This document shows positions 1 through 7,035 of a stretch of DNA of 19,587 nt, piece by piece; the first letter of the stretch is position 1; each line of letters begins with the position of its first letter. The notes under the pieces are model-generated. The model searched no databases. It saw only the letters and a program-made list of their open reading frames with translations, and was not told the DNA's origin. The translations under genes were made by a program, and so were the position numbers. This DNA comes from CAZKNJ01 sp964554185 (GTDB lineage Bacteria; 4484-113), in contig CAZKNJ010000035.1 in assembly GCA_964554185.1 (NCBI GenBank), forward strand, positions 1 to 19,587, in the 5' to 3' direction.

Positions 1-29
1 AGCTTGATCTATGATCTCTCTGGACAGTC

Positions 30-545
30 ATGCCTGATAGGATGACAAAAGAACAGCGGAGCTACTGTATGTCGCGGATCAGATCCACGAATACAAAGCC
101 AGAACGCCTGTTCGAGTCGGGTCTACGGAGAGCCGGACTTAAGTTCGCTAAACATGCTGCTGACCTTCCTGGAAAACCGGATTTCGTTTTTGAAAGAGAG
201 CGGGTAGCTGTATTCATCCACGGAGATTTCTGGCACGGGTGGCAGTACGGTCGGCTAAGAAAGAGGCTTCCACGCGGTTACTGGCAGGAGAAAATCGAGC
301 GAAACCGCAATCGCGATCGCAAGAACCGAAGAAAACTGAAAGCGATTGGCTGGTATGTACTAAGATTCTGGGAACACGAGGTTGTCCGTAATCCAAACAA
401 GTGCCTTCAGGAGCTTAGCAATCTGCTTGAGGATCGATATGCGATCGAGGATGCGTCTGTGGAAAGGCGCACCTGCCGACTGGGAGTATTGCATGTGCGA
501 CTGCAGGGACCCGGAAACGTAAGTGTCTGGCTACATTCCTCGTAA
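30..545 (+). CDS. Vsr-like (very short patch repair) DNA mismatch endonuclease
   Basis: Vsr enzymes nick DNA next to T:G mismatches left by deamination of 5-methylcytosine, and usually accompany a cytosine-5 methyltransferase. The 171-aa product has the family core: an N-terminal basic helix with SRIRSTNTKPE (residues 15-25), LPGKPDFVF (46-54) with the metal-binding Asp51, VFIHGDFWHGW (61-71) with His64 and His69, a basic helix around Asp96, and GWYVLRFWEHEV (107-118). The Thr that precedes the first catalytic His in E. coli Vsr is Ile63 here, and the zinc-ligand Cys of the HGCFWH motif is Asp66, so this is a variant subtype. The last ~35 residues look unlike the family and may be a run-on tail. 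ATG at 42 is an alternative start. Base composition appears lower in GC than neighbouring genes, suggesting transfer. No methylase is visible, but the upstream side is cut by the window edge. Confidence 0.85.
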   Translation: MPDRMTKEQRSYCMSRIRSTNTKPERLFESGLRRAGLKFAKHAADLPGKPDFVFERERVAVFIHGDFWHGWQYGRLRKRLPRGYWQEKIERNRNRDRKNRRKLKAIGWYVLRFWEHEVVRNPNKCLQELSNLLEDRYAIEDASVERRTCRLGVLHVRLQGPGNVSVWLHSS

Positions 546-576
546 CCAGGAGACGCTGCTCCCTTCACACTCCCCG

Positions 577-1296
577 CTACCCCGGCAGGATGAGGTCCGC
601 GGCGACGGGGTAGTGGTCGGAGGGGGAGTTGGTGAGGTTCACCGGCAGGTGGTTGACCTGCAGGTTGGGCGAGGCGAAGATGTAGTCCAGGCAGCAGCCG
701 GTGACGTGGCTCTGGTGGGAGAGGCTGGCCGGGCGCAGGACGCTGGCGAGCCGGCTGACATCGGTGGCGGCGGGCTGGGCGTTCATATCCACCCCCAGCA
801 GCACCGGGCCGTCGGCTTCGGACAGGCAGTTGATGAGGTTCCTGGTCTCCGAGCAACGCGGCAGCCACTCCCAGTGCCAGGCCGGTAAGCCCGGCAGCGG
901 CCAGGGCGACAGATGGGTGGTGGCCAGGTTCAGCGTGGTTGGCCCGAAGCGCGCGCGGGCCGTGAGCAGCAGGCGCTTCATGTTGAGGAACTGGCCCAGC
1001 GGGTGGGAGCGGGAATCCGTGAGCGCGGGCCTGGCCAGAATCACGTGGCCGATGGAGTGGTGGCGCACCGGGCTCGTATGGGTGGGGCAGAAGGCGAATC
1101 CCTGAAGGTCAAACTCGGTGCGCAGGGTGGAGATCTCAGGCGAGTAAACGCCGCGGTCGGGGTGCCAGCGGGCCTCCTGGAGGAGGAGTAAGTCCGGCCT
1201 GAGGTCGTGCAGTATCGCCAGCATATCGCTGAACTGCGGCCGGAAGTAGCTGTCCCTCCAGCTGTGGACGTTCCAACTTACGGCTCTGACCCTCAT
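577..1296 (-). CDS. Endonuclease/exonuclease/phosphatase (EEP) family protein
   Basis: A 239-aa protein with the metal-dependent EEP fold shared by exonuclease III, DNase I and inositol polyphosphate phosphatases. Motifs occur in order: SWNVH with Asn9, LLLQEAR with metal-binding Glu41, TTHLSPW with His128, LLGVDMNAQP with Asp170 and Asn172, LDYIFASPN with Asp204, and SDHYPVAADL with the terminal Asp227-His228 pair. All expected catalytic residues are therefore present. No signal peptide or membrane segment is visible, so it is probably cytoplasmic. Substrate (DNA, phosphoester or lipid) cannot be decided from sequence. The ATG at 1296 is preceded by AGGGG-type purines, and a promoter lies about 65 nt upstream. 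It converges with the Vsr-like gene, 31 nt away, with no clear terminator between them. Confidence 0.88.
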   Translation of the reverse strand: MRVRAVSWNVHSWRDSYFRPQFSDMLAILHDLRPDLLLLQEARWHPDRGVYSPEISTLRTEFDLQGFAFCPTHTSPVRHHSIGHVILARPALTDSRSHPLGQFLNMKRLLLTARARFGPTTLNLATTHLSPWPLPGLPAWHWEWLPRCSETRNLINCLSEADGPVLLGVDMNAQPAATDVSRLASVLRPASLSHQSHVTGCCLDYIFASPNLQVNHLPVNLTNSPSDHYPVAADLILPG

Positions 1297-1362
1297 AGTG
1301 GGCCCCTGGGCTCTGCCCCGTGCAACCGGCTTAACTTAGAGCACCCGGGCGGTTCCATCCCT

Positions 1363-1391
1363 ATTCTAGGGCAAACCGGCGCGGATGAGAA
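1363..1391 (-). promoter_or_regulatory. Candidate sigma70 promoter for the EEP gene
   Basis: On the minus strand TTCTCA (1386-1391) lies 17 nt upstream of TAGAAT (1363-1368), matching the -35 consensus at 4 of 6 and the -10 at 5 of 6. Transcription would start near 1356, giving a leader of about 60 nt. The 226-nt intergenic stretch 1297-1522 otherwise holds only the oppositely directed promoter at 1444. Confidence 0.5.
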
Positions 1392-1443
1392 GCCCGGCGG
1401 AGAACCTCTCTCATATGACGCAGCGCTCATAAGCCACTGCCGA

Positions 1444-1473
1444 TTGACACTGAGAGACGCGCGGTGTTAAACT
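1444..1473 (+). promoter_or_regulatory. Candidate sigma70 promoter for the NfeD-flotillin operon
   Basis: A perfect -35 TTGACA (1444-1449) is followed after 18 nt by TAAACT (1468-1473, 4 of 6). Transcription would begin near 1480, about 43 nt before the GTG start at 1523. The ribosome-binding purines AGGAGGAAGGGGG begin at 1504. It is divergent from the EEP promoter. Confidence 0.6.
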
Positions 1474-1522
1474 CATAGCACGCCCGGGCTGTTGTTACAG
1501 CCCAGGAGGAAGGGGGCCCCGT

Positions 1523-2161
1523 GTGGACGTATGGTGGAGTGCATTACCGGGGATAGAGCAATTCTTCTACGGCGTCGCGTTCGTCGCTTCGCTGGTTATG
1601 ATCATTCAGCTCGTGCTTTCGCTCGTCGGCATGGCGCACGGCGCGGATGCGGATTTCGGCGGCGACACCGGCGGTGACTTCGGCGGTGACGCGCACTTCG
1701 ACTTTGACAGCGGTGTGGAAACCGACCACGTAGTCTCGCACGACGGCGGCATCGGCATCCTATCGGTGCGCACCATCATCGCTTTCTTTGTGGGCTTCGG
1801 CTGGGGCGGTATTGCGCTGTACGACGCGACCGGAAACGCAGCGCTGTCGCTCCTCGTCGCCGCGCTCATCGGCTTCGCCTTCATGATGATTGCTTTCTGG
1901 CTGATGAACAGCATCTTCAAGCTGCGCGAAGCCGGCAACATTGACTATGCCAACGCCATCGGATGCACCGCCACGGTGTACGTGTCCATTCCGGCCAAGC
2001 GCGAAGGCGCGGGGCAGGTGCAGGTGACGGTGCAGGGGCGGCTGCGCGAAGTCGCGGCGGTCTCCGACGAGGAAGAACGCCTGGGGCCTGGCACCCGCGT
2101 GTTAATCACCAAGCAGATTGACCCATCAACCTTTGTTGTGAGGAAATCGGGGAGCGAATAG
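1523..2161 (+). CDS. NfeD-like OB-fold membrane protein (YuaF type), flotillin partner
   Basis: A 212-aa integral membrane protein. Hydrophobic helices lie at about 12-37, 82-100 and 106-128, followed by a soluble beta-rich domain (about 146-207) ending RVLITKQIDPSTFVVRKS, typical of the NfeD C-terminal OB fold. Between helices 1 and 2 is a striking acidic loop (41-75) with repeated FGGD/TGGD units and several His. Its genetic partner is the flotillin gene that starts 2 nt after its stop, an arrangement known from B. subtilis yuaF-floT. In that family NfeD proteins act with flotillins in membrane microdomain organisation. The GTG start is chosen because it is the only in-frame start close to the strong AGGAGG/AAGGGG region at 1504-1515; expression is probably driven by the promoter at 1444-1473. 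Confidence 0.82.
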   Translation: MDVWWSALPGIEQFFYGVAFVASLVMIIQLVLSLVGMAHGADADFGGDTGGDFGGDAHFDFDSGVETDHVVSHDGGIGILSVRTIIAFFVGFGWGGIALYDATGNAALSLLVAALIGFAFMMIAFWLMNSIFKLREAGNIDYANAIGCTATVYVSIPAKREGAGQVQVTVQGRLREVAAVSDEEERLGPGTRVLITKQIDPSTFVVRKSGSE

Positions 2162-2163
2162 CG

Positions 2164-3639
2164 ATGGAAATACAAGGAATCATCGGGCTGGTTGTTGCCC
2201 TAGTAGTCGTAGTTTTCTTCTTTGCGACCTGGCTTTTGTCGCGCTACCGGCGGTGCCCACCCGACCGCATTATGGTCACCTACGGCCGCGTCGGGCGCGG
2301 GCCGGAGGGGCGGAGGTCCGCGCGGTGCATCCACGGCGGCGCGGCCTTCGTCTGGCCCATCATCCAGGATTACCAGTTCCTGGACCTAACGCCGTTCACG
2401 ATTGACATTGACCTGCGCGAGGCGCTGTCCAAACAGAACATCCGCATCAACGTCCCCTCCACCTTCACGGTCGGCATTTCCACCGAAACCGGGGTGATGG
2501 AGAACGCGGCGGAACGCCTGCTTGGCCTTTCCAGCGATGCTATCAAGCGGGTGGCGGAGGACATTATCTTCGGCCAGCTGCGTGTGGTCATCGCCACGAT
2601 GTACATCGAGCAGATTAACGCCGACCGCGACAAATTCCTCGACAATGTCACCCAGGGCGTCGAGGTGGAGCTGAAGAAGATCGGCCTGCGGCTAATCAAC
2701 GTCAACGTCAAAGACATTTCCGATAAGTCCGGCTACATTGAAGCGCTGGGTAAGGAAGCCGCCGCTCAGGCCATCAACGAGGCCAAGAAGCGCGTGGCCG
2801 AGCGCACCCGCGACGGCGAAATCGGCCGGGCCGATGCCGAACGCGAGCAGCGCATTCAGGTGGCTGCGGCGGACGCCGAGGCGGTGGACGGGGAGAACCA
2901 GGCGAAGATTCAGATCGCCAACTCCAACGCCGACCGCCGCGAGAAGGAGGCCGAAGCCAACAAGCGCGGAACCGCCGCGGAGAAGGTGCAGTCCGCCAAG
3001 GCGCTGGAAGAGGCGTATGTGGCCGAGCGCGCGGCCGAGCTGCAGCGTGCCGAGCGCCACCGCGCCACGCAGACTGCCGACATCGTGGTGCCGCAGCAGA
3101 TTGAGAAGCAGCGCATCGAAATCGCCGCCGAAGCGGAAGCCGAGCGGCTGCGCCGGGTGGCCCGCGGCCAGGCCGACGCCATCTACGCCAAGCTGGAAGC
3201 GGAAGCACGCGGTAACCGGGAAATACTGGTGCGGCAGGCCGAGGGCTTGATGGAAATCGTCAAAGCCGCGTCCGGCGACCCGCGCTTGGCGGCGATGCTG
3301 ATGATCACCGACAAGCTGCCTGAAATGGTGCGCACGCAGGTTGACGCGGTGAAGGGCCTCAACATTGACAAGGTAGTGGTCTGGGACACCATGGCCGGCG
3401 ACGGGAAAGGCGGAGCATCCTCCACCACGGCGAACTACCTTGCCAGCCTGATGAAGTCGCTGCCGCCGCTGGAAAACCTGTTCAACATAGCCGGGCTGTC
3501 GCTGCCGGACTTCTTGCTAAAGGCCAAGGAGGCGGAGAAGGCTGCGGGTGCGACGAAGTTCGAGTATTCGCCGCCACCGGCGCCGAAGCTGACGCCGGAG
3601 CCTCCGGCGGGCGGCGACGTGCCTGCGACGGAGAAGTAA
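2164..3639 (+). CDS. floT: Flotillin family protein (SPFH domain)
   Basis: A 491-aa flotillin that scaffolds functional membrane microdomains on the cytoplasmic face. One N-terminal membrane helix (about 5-27) is followed by the SPFH/PHB domain (about 30-205), then a long Ala/Glu-rich coiled coil (about 205-365) with the EA repeats characteristic of flotillin (EKEAEANKRG, AAEAEAERLR), and a region ending in a Pro-rich tail (about 463-485). Length matches B. subtilis FloT (about 509 aa). It starts 2 nt after the NfeD-like stop; GGGGAG at 2149-2154 gives a 9-nt spacing. The small exported-protein gene follows after 33 nt, so all three probably share one transcript. The coiled-coil repeats explain the long open antisense frames seen over this gene. 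Confidence 0.93.
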   Translation: MEIQGIIGLVVALVVVVFFFATWLLSRYRRCPPDRIMVTYGRVGRGPEGRRSARCIHGGAAFVWPIIQDYQFLDLTPFTIDIDLREALSKQNIRINVPSTFTVGISTETGVMENAAERLLGLSSDAIKRVAEDIIFGQLRVVIATMYIEQINADRDKFLDNVTQGVEVELKKIGLRLINVNVKDISDKSGYIEALGKEAAAQAINEAKKRVAERTRDGEIGRADAEREQRIQVAAADAEAVDGENQAKIQIANSNADRREKEAEANKRGTAAEKVQSAKALEEAYVAERAAELQRAERHRATQTADIVVPQQIEKQRIEIAAEAEAERLRRVARGQADAIYAKLEAEARGNREILVRQAEGLMEIVKAASGDPRLAAMLMITDKLPEMVRTQVDAVKGLNIDKVVVWDTMAGDGKGGASSTTANYLASLMKSLPPLENLFNIAGLSLPDFLLKAKEAEKAAGATKFEYSPPPAPKLTPEPPAGGDVPATEK

Positions 3640-3672
3640 CGACCAACCGCTTGTGCATTGAGTTGAGCCGGA

Positions 3673-4335
3673 ATGGCTATGCCTCTGGTGCGGACAGCCA
3701 GCCCGTTTACTGCTACGCGCCTGCTGGCGCTGCTCACCGCTGCGGCAGCTGCATTGGCTGCCTCCTGCGCCCATCTACCCGGCATCGGCGCCGAGGACTT
3801 CGGGTTCGGCGTGCCGATCAACCACCGGCTGGAGCGCGTGGCGGAGTGCCTGGCGCAGCACATTGAAGTGGATGAGCAAGTCAATTACGCCAGCGTGCGC
3901 GGAAGCTTCACCTGCACCGACAAGGATGCGAAGTACACGGTCGCCTATCAGGACTTCGACTTCAACGGGCGGGTGGACAGCGTCCGGGTGGCGCCCCAGG
4001 CATACCGGCTGGCGGGCGTTGTGCTGCGCGGCCCTGGGCGAAGCGGCCGGCCGGAAGACTTCGTGGTGGCGGATTACGACCGGGAGGTCGCCCGCCTCAA
4101 GGAACTGGTGCCTTCGCTCAAGACGGCCAAGGGGATTACCTTCGGCTCCAGCTTTGACGACATCCGCGCGGCCTACGGGCAGGACGCTTACACGCAGAAG
4201 CTGAGCGGCCACAAGCGCACCGTGGCCTACCGCGAAGGAGACGTGTTCCTATTGTTCGCGCTGCTGGAAGACCGCGTGGTAGTGATGCAGGTGGCGAAGA
4301 CGGAGGATCCCCACCACCTGTTTGAGGGGTTGTAG
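3673..4335 (+). CDS. Hypothetical exported protein, possible lipoprotein
   Basis: A 220-aa protein of unrecognised family. A hydrophobic N-terminus (about 16-31, Leu/Ala-rich) ends in AASC with Cys32. This is a weak lipobox because -3 is Ala, so either lipidation or ordinary signal cleavage is possible. The mature part has YTVAYQDFDFNGRVDSVRVA (about 88-107), which reads like an acidic Asp-Asn-Asp loop, then a Lys/Leu-rich helix and a C-terminal alpha/beta segment with ITFGSSFDDIRAAYG (about 155-169), recalling small domains that test when a quantity exceeds a threshold; function is unknown. Downstream of the flotillin gene by 33 nt with no promoter between, so probably the third gene of that operon. 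ATG at 3679 is an alternative start. The stop codon directly abuts an N gap, and its last 55 nt are repeated after the gap. Confidence 0.65.
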   Translation: MAMPLVRTASPFTATRLLALLTAAAAALAASCAHLPGIGAEDFGFGVPINHRLERVAECLAQHIEVDEQVNYASVRGSFTCTDKDAKYTVAYQDFDFNGRVDSVRVAPQAYRLAGVVLRGPGRSGRPEDFVVADYDREVARLKELVPSLKTAKGITFGSSFDDIRAAYGQDAYTQKLSGHKRTVAYREGDVFLLFALLEDRVVVMQVAKTEDPHHLFEGL

Positions 4336-4490
4336 NNNNNNNNNNNNNNNNNNNNNNNNNNNNNNNNNNNNNNNNNNNNNNNNNNNNNNNNNNNNNNNNN
4401 NNNNNNNNNNNNNNNNNNNNNNNNNNNNNNNNNNNAGTGATGCAGGTGGCGAAGACGGAGGATCCCCACCACCTGTTTGAGGGGTTGTAG
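4281..4490. repeat. Exact 55-bp direct copies flanking an N gap (assembly overlap)
   Basis: Positions 4281-4335 and 4436-4490 are identical over 55 nt, and exactly 100 Ns lie between. The second copy repeats the last 18 codons and stop of the exported-protein gene with no start. This is the signature of two contig ends sharing one k-mer overlap that were joined by a scaffolder without merging. If so, the true sequence runs from 4335 directly to 4491. Confidence 0.9.
4336..4435. other. Assembly gap (100 N)
   Basis: A placeholder of exactly 100 unknown bases. Because of the flanking 55-bp identity it probably represents no missing sequence. Frames read across it are not meaningful. Confidence 0.95.
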
Positions 4491-4523
4491 CCAGGGATTA
4501 GCTGAAGATCAAGGATGGGAACG

Positions 4524-4853
4524 CTACATCTCATCGAAGCTTCGTGGTTGCTCAAGAAGCGACACTTTGCGCTTCGACTTGCGTCCCACAAGCGCGGCGA
4601 GCATCTGCTCACGCGTAATGTCTGTCCATCTTCTAAGTTCCCGGAATACTACATGCTCAATGTGGCTGCCGGGGAATCTGTGCCTGCCGTTATCAAGCCA
4701 CACTAGCGGATTATGGCTTTCGCTGGCCGGATGGTAGTACCAGTTGTTGCGCCCGTCAGTCTCATACTCCAGCCCCAGCACGAGCAGGGCGAAGTGGAGA
4801 ACTTCAAACTCGCAGCCCTCAAAAAGCTGGTGCCCCGGCCTGCTACGCTCCAC
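4524..4853 (-). CDS. Hypothetical protein, second gene of a possible toxin-antitoxin-like pair
   Basis: A 109-aa protein I do not recognise. Its start is GTG at 4853, overlapping the end of the upstream HicB-like gene by 11 nt, which implies translational coupling; GGAAGAGG lies 12 nt upstream. Visible features: an N-terminal hydrophobic segment (about 17-28), an aromatic and His-rich stretch WYYHPASESHNPLVWL (38-53), an RFPGSH sequence (59-64) that recalls the GSH of HicA toxins but sits much later than in HicA, then a basic C-terminus (about 90-97). HicA is normally 60-80 aa, so the match is not secure. The 11-nt overlap and shared promoter suggest it acts with its neighbour. It could equally be an unrelated conserved hypothetical. 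It converges with the flotillin operon. Confidence 0.55.
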   Translation of the reverse strand: MERSRPGHQLFEGCEFEVLHFALLVLGLEYETDGRNNWYYHPASESHNPLVWLDNGRHRFPGSHIEHVVFRELRRWTDITREQMLAALVGRKSKRKVSLLEQPRSFDEM

Positions 4854-5286
4854 CTGCGGCTACCGCCTCTTCCATAGGCAGGTTGTAATGATGAAGGCGG
4901 AGCGCCACATCTACATCAGGCTCACGCGAGGACGGGGAGTAGGCGTGTTCCGCGCTGGCAAGCTCCTGTGCGATACCCGTGAGCACCTCTTGCAGAGCCG
5001 CTCGCTTGTCTCCCGCTTGGGCCCACCGGCCGCCCGCCAGGATGAAACGGCGGCACTTCAGATATGATTGGAGTTCACCCTTGGCGGAGGCGGCCAAAAG
5101 CGAGCGGCGCACTACCTGTATTGTTTCCTCAACGGCTTCAGCCATCGTCGGTGCAGAGGACCCCAGCCCGAAATGCACGTCCTGGGCTACATAGCACTGC
5201 TCGCGCCGATCGTAGTAAACAGCGATCGCGGATTCGACTCTAAGCGGGCGCTCTTCCGCCTGCTTCTCACGGCCACCATGCGTCAT
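4843..5286 (-). CDS. HicB-like small protein, first gene of an overlapping pair
   Basis: A 147-aa protein. Residues about 20-66 (AIAVYYD, then CYVAQDVHFGLG, then TMAEAVEETIQVV) follow the beta-beta-alpha pattern of the HicB/UPF0150 partial RNase H fold, in which a strand pair with YVA is followed by a helix starting at an EA-x-E motif. No C-terminal ribbon-helix-helix or helix-turn-helix domain is evident. The remainder (80-147) has no family I recognise. Translation is well supported: ATG at 5286 is preceded by AAGGAGGAG (complement of 5291-5299), and an extended -10 promoter lies about 50 nt upstream. The next gene overlaps by 11 nt. An antitoxin role is inference from fold resemblance and gene arrangement; it could be a stand-alone HicB-fold protein. 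Confidence 0.65.
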   Translation of the reverse strand: MTHGGREKQAEERPLRVESAIAVYYDRREQCYVAQDVHFGLGSSAPTMAEAVEETIQVVRRSLLAASAKGELQSYLKCRRFILAGGRWAQAGDKRAALQEVLTGIAQELASAEHAYSPSSREPDVDVALRLHHYNLPMEEAVAAGGA

Positions 5287-5334
5287 GGACCTCCTCCTTT
5301 GTGGCCAGGGTTCGCCTCAAGCCCGGCACAAGGG

Positions 5335-5381
5335 ATTATACCATCAGCCGCTGGCGGGAATCGCGGCGTGCCCGCTGATGG
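5335..5381 (-). promoter_or_regulatory. Extended -10 promoter overlapping an 8-bp inverted repeat
   Basis: On the minus strand TGG-TATAAT (complement of 5335-5343) is a perfect extended -10, about 50 nt upstream of the HicB-like ATG; no good -35 is seen. The inverted repeat CCATCAGC (5341-5348) / GCTGATGG (5374-5381) abuts and overlaps the TGG and covers the -35 region. It could be an operator for autoregulation, a hairpin at the end of the coaX transcript, or both; there is no U-tract after it. Confidence 0.55.
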
Positions 5382-5398
5382 AAACCATGTGCTTCCGC

Positions 5399-6163
5399 TT
5401 ACCGGTTCCGCTCCCAGAGGAGGCGCAGGCCCAATAGGGTGAGGTTGGGGTCGGCTTGGTCAAGGCGCGAGGAGGCGCGGCGCATCAGCTCGCCGAAGCC
5501 GCCGGTGGCGATAACCTTCGCCTGGATGCCGCACTCCGCTTCTATGCGGGCGATGAGCCCGTCCACCATCGCGCCGTGTCCCCAGAGGATGCCGCTGCGG
5601 ATGCTCTCCACTGTCGTGCGGCCAACAACCGCTTCGGGCAGCGCCAGCTCCACGCGCGGCAGCCGCGCAGTGCGCTCCGCCAGCGCCTCGCGGGAGATCT
5701 CAATCCCGGGAGCGATGGCGCCGCCGAGGTAGTCCGCCGGCGGGACGACCACGTCAAAGGTCGTGGCGGTGCCGAAGTCCACCACGATGAGCGGAGCTTC
5801 GTGCAGCGACAGCGCGGCCACGCAGTTGACGATGCGGTCGGCGCCGACTTCGCGCGGGTCTTCGTAGAGGATGTTCAGACCGGTCTTGATGCCGGGGCCG
5901 ACCACCAGCGGCTCGTGGCCCGCCACCTGCTCGACCACCTTCTCAATGCGCGGTATGAGCGGCGGGACCACGCTGGAGAGAATCGCCCCGTCAAACACGT
6001 TGGGCGCGAGTTGCGCGGGCTGCAGCAGGCTTTGCAGCAGGCTGCGGTATTCGTCGCTGGTGGCCTCCAGCCGCGTGGTGATGCGGAAGCGGTGTACGAG
6101 ACGCGTCTCATCCCATACGCCGATGACGATATTGGTGTTGCCGACGTCCGCTACCAGCAGCAT
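5399..6163 (-). CDS. coaX: Type III pantothenate kinase
   Basis: CoaX phosphorylates pantothenate to 4'-phosphopantothenate, the first step of coenzyme A synthesis, using an ASKHA-fold active site. The 254-aa product is full length and has all signature motifs: DVGNTN (6-11, phosphate 1 with Asp6), GADRIVN (107-113, pantothenate-binding), VVDFGTATTFD (127-137, with Asp129), GGAIAPGIEIS (147-157), GRTTVESIRSG (181-191) and IATGGFG (218-224). The start ATG overlaps the nadC stop by one base (TGATG), so translation is coupled to nadC. Placing coaX beside nadC is a known bacterial arrangement, and the pairing groups NAD and CoA cofactor synthesis in one operon. The 3' end is followed by the inverted repeat at 5341-5381. 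Confidence 0.96.
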   Translation of the reverse strand: MLLVADVGNTNIVIGVWDETRLVHRFRITTRLEATSDEYRSLLQSLLQPAQLAPNVFDGAILSSVVPPLIPRIEKVVEQVAGHEPLVVGPGIKTGLNILYEDPREVGADRIVNCVAALSLHEAPLIVVDFGTATTFDVVVPPADYLGGAIAPGIEISREALAERTARLPRVELALPEAVVGRTTVESIRSGILWGHGAMVDGLIARIEAECGIQAKVIATGGFGELMRRASSRLDQADPNLTLLGLRLLWERNR

Positions 6164-7011
6164 CAGCCCGTCACCTCACCGGTGAACTCCATGCTGAAAT
6201 CAAGGGCAGGCGCGGAGTGTGTGAGGTAGCCTAGCGAGATGACGTCCACGCCCTCAATGGCGTAGTCCAGGATGTTGTCCGGCGTGATGCCGCCGGAAAC
6301 TTCTATCAGCGTGCGGCCGGCGACCTGCTTCACCCCGGCGCGCACCTGCTCCGGCGTGAAGTTGTCAAACATGAGGATGTCTGCGCCGGCGGTGATGAAC
6401 GGCTCAATCAGCACGGGGTCGTGCACCTCCACTTCCACCAGGTCAACCATACGCTTCTGGGCATGGGCGCGGCGCACCGCCTCCGCCTGGTCGCTGCAGA
6501 AGAACAGGTGGTTTTCCTTGATGAGGATGCTATCGGACAGGCAAGTGCGGTGGTTCAGCCCGCCTCCGTGCCGCACCGCCTTCTTCTCGGCAAACCGCCA
6601 GACGGGCGTAGTCTTGCGCGTTTCGGAGATGCGCACCTTCGCGCCGGCCGCCTGCAGCTTGGACTGAATCTCGTAAGTGGCGGTAGCGATGCCCGACAGC
6701 CACATCAGGAAGTTCAGCGCCAGGCGCTCGCCGCTGAGCAACTTGCGCGTACTGCCGGTCAAATCCAGCACGCTTTCGTGCGGCTCAAGGTAGTCGCCGT
6801 CCTCGTAGTGCGCAACCATCTCCACCGTTTCATCCAGCAGCTCAAACACCCGGCGCGCCAGCGACAGCCCCGAGAGGATGCCCGGCTTCTTGGCGAAGAT
6901 GATAGCGTTGCTGCGGTGCTCGTGTGAGAAGAGCATCTCGCTCGTAATATCGCCGGCGCCCATGTCTTCCTTGATCGCCGTGCGGATGAGGTCGTCCCAG
7001 ATGCGTTCCAT
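6163..7011 (-). CDS. nadC: Nicotinate-nucleotide pyrophosphorylase (carboxylating), quinolinate phosphoribosyltransferase
   Basis: NadC converts quinolinate and PRPP to nicotinate mononucleotide, CO2 and pyrophosphate in de novo NAD synthesis. The 282-aa product matches family length and motifs: EDMGAGDITSE (15-25), SGERLALNFLMWLSGIAT (93-110), the substrate-binding ETRKTTPVWRFAEKKAVRHGGG (130-151), NHR (153-155), ILIKENH (162-168, Lys165), VEVEVHD (192-198), DILMFDNF (211-218), IEVSGGI (236-242) and the C-terminal GVDVISLGYLTHSAPALDFSM. It overlaps coaX by one base. No Shine-Dalgarno is visible upstream of ATG 7011. Instead an extended -10 (TGC-TAGAAT) ends 7 nt before the ATG, which suggests a leaderless transcript. 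nadA and nadB are not in the window. Confidence 0.97.
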   Translation of the reverse strand: MERIWDDLIRTAIKEDMGAGDITSEMLFSHEHRSNAIIFAKKPGILSGLSLARRVFELLDETVEMVAHYEDGDYLEPHESVLDLTGSTRKLLSGERLALNFLMWLSGIATATYEIQSKLQAAGAKVRISETRKTTPVWRFAEKKAVRHGGGLNHRTCLSDSILIKENHLFFCSDQAEAVRRAHAQKRMVDLVEVEVHDPVLIEPFITAGADILMFDNFTPEQVRAGVKQVAGRTLIEVSGGITPDNILDYAIEGVDVISLGYLTHSAPALDFSMEFTGEVTG

Positions 7012-7018
7012 GCGAGTG

Positions 7019-7027
7019 ATTCTAGCA
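7019..7027 (-). promoter_or_regulatory. Extended -10 promoter for nadC, likely leaderless
   Basis: Minus-strand TGC-TAGAAT (complement of 7019-7027) ends 7 nt before the nadC ATG. A start site at the usual 6-8 nt from the -10 would place +1 at or next to the ATG. No convincing -35 at 16-18 nt. Confidence 0.55.
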
Positions 7028-7035
7028 GAGCGTGG

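Noticed and set aside
4524..4853. Firm HicA toxin call for the 109-aa protein
   Set aside because: It is longer than HicA and its GSH lies in the second half instead of the first third; left as hypothetical.
5456..6229. 257-codon frame antisense to coaX
   Set aside because: Shadow of a strongly supported coaX gene; no motif and no start signals.
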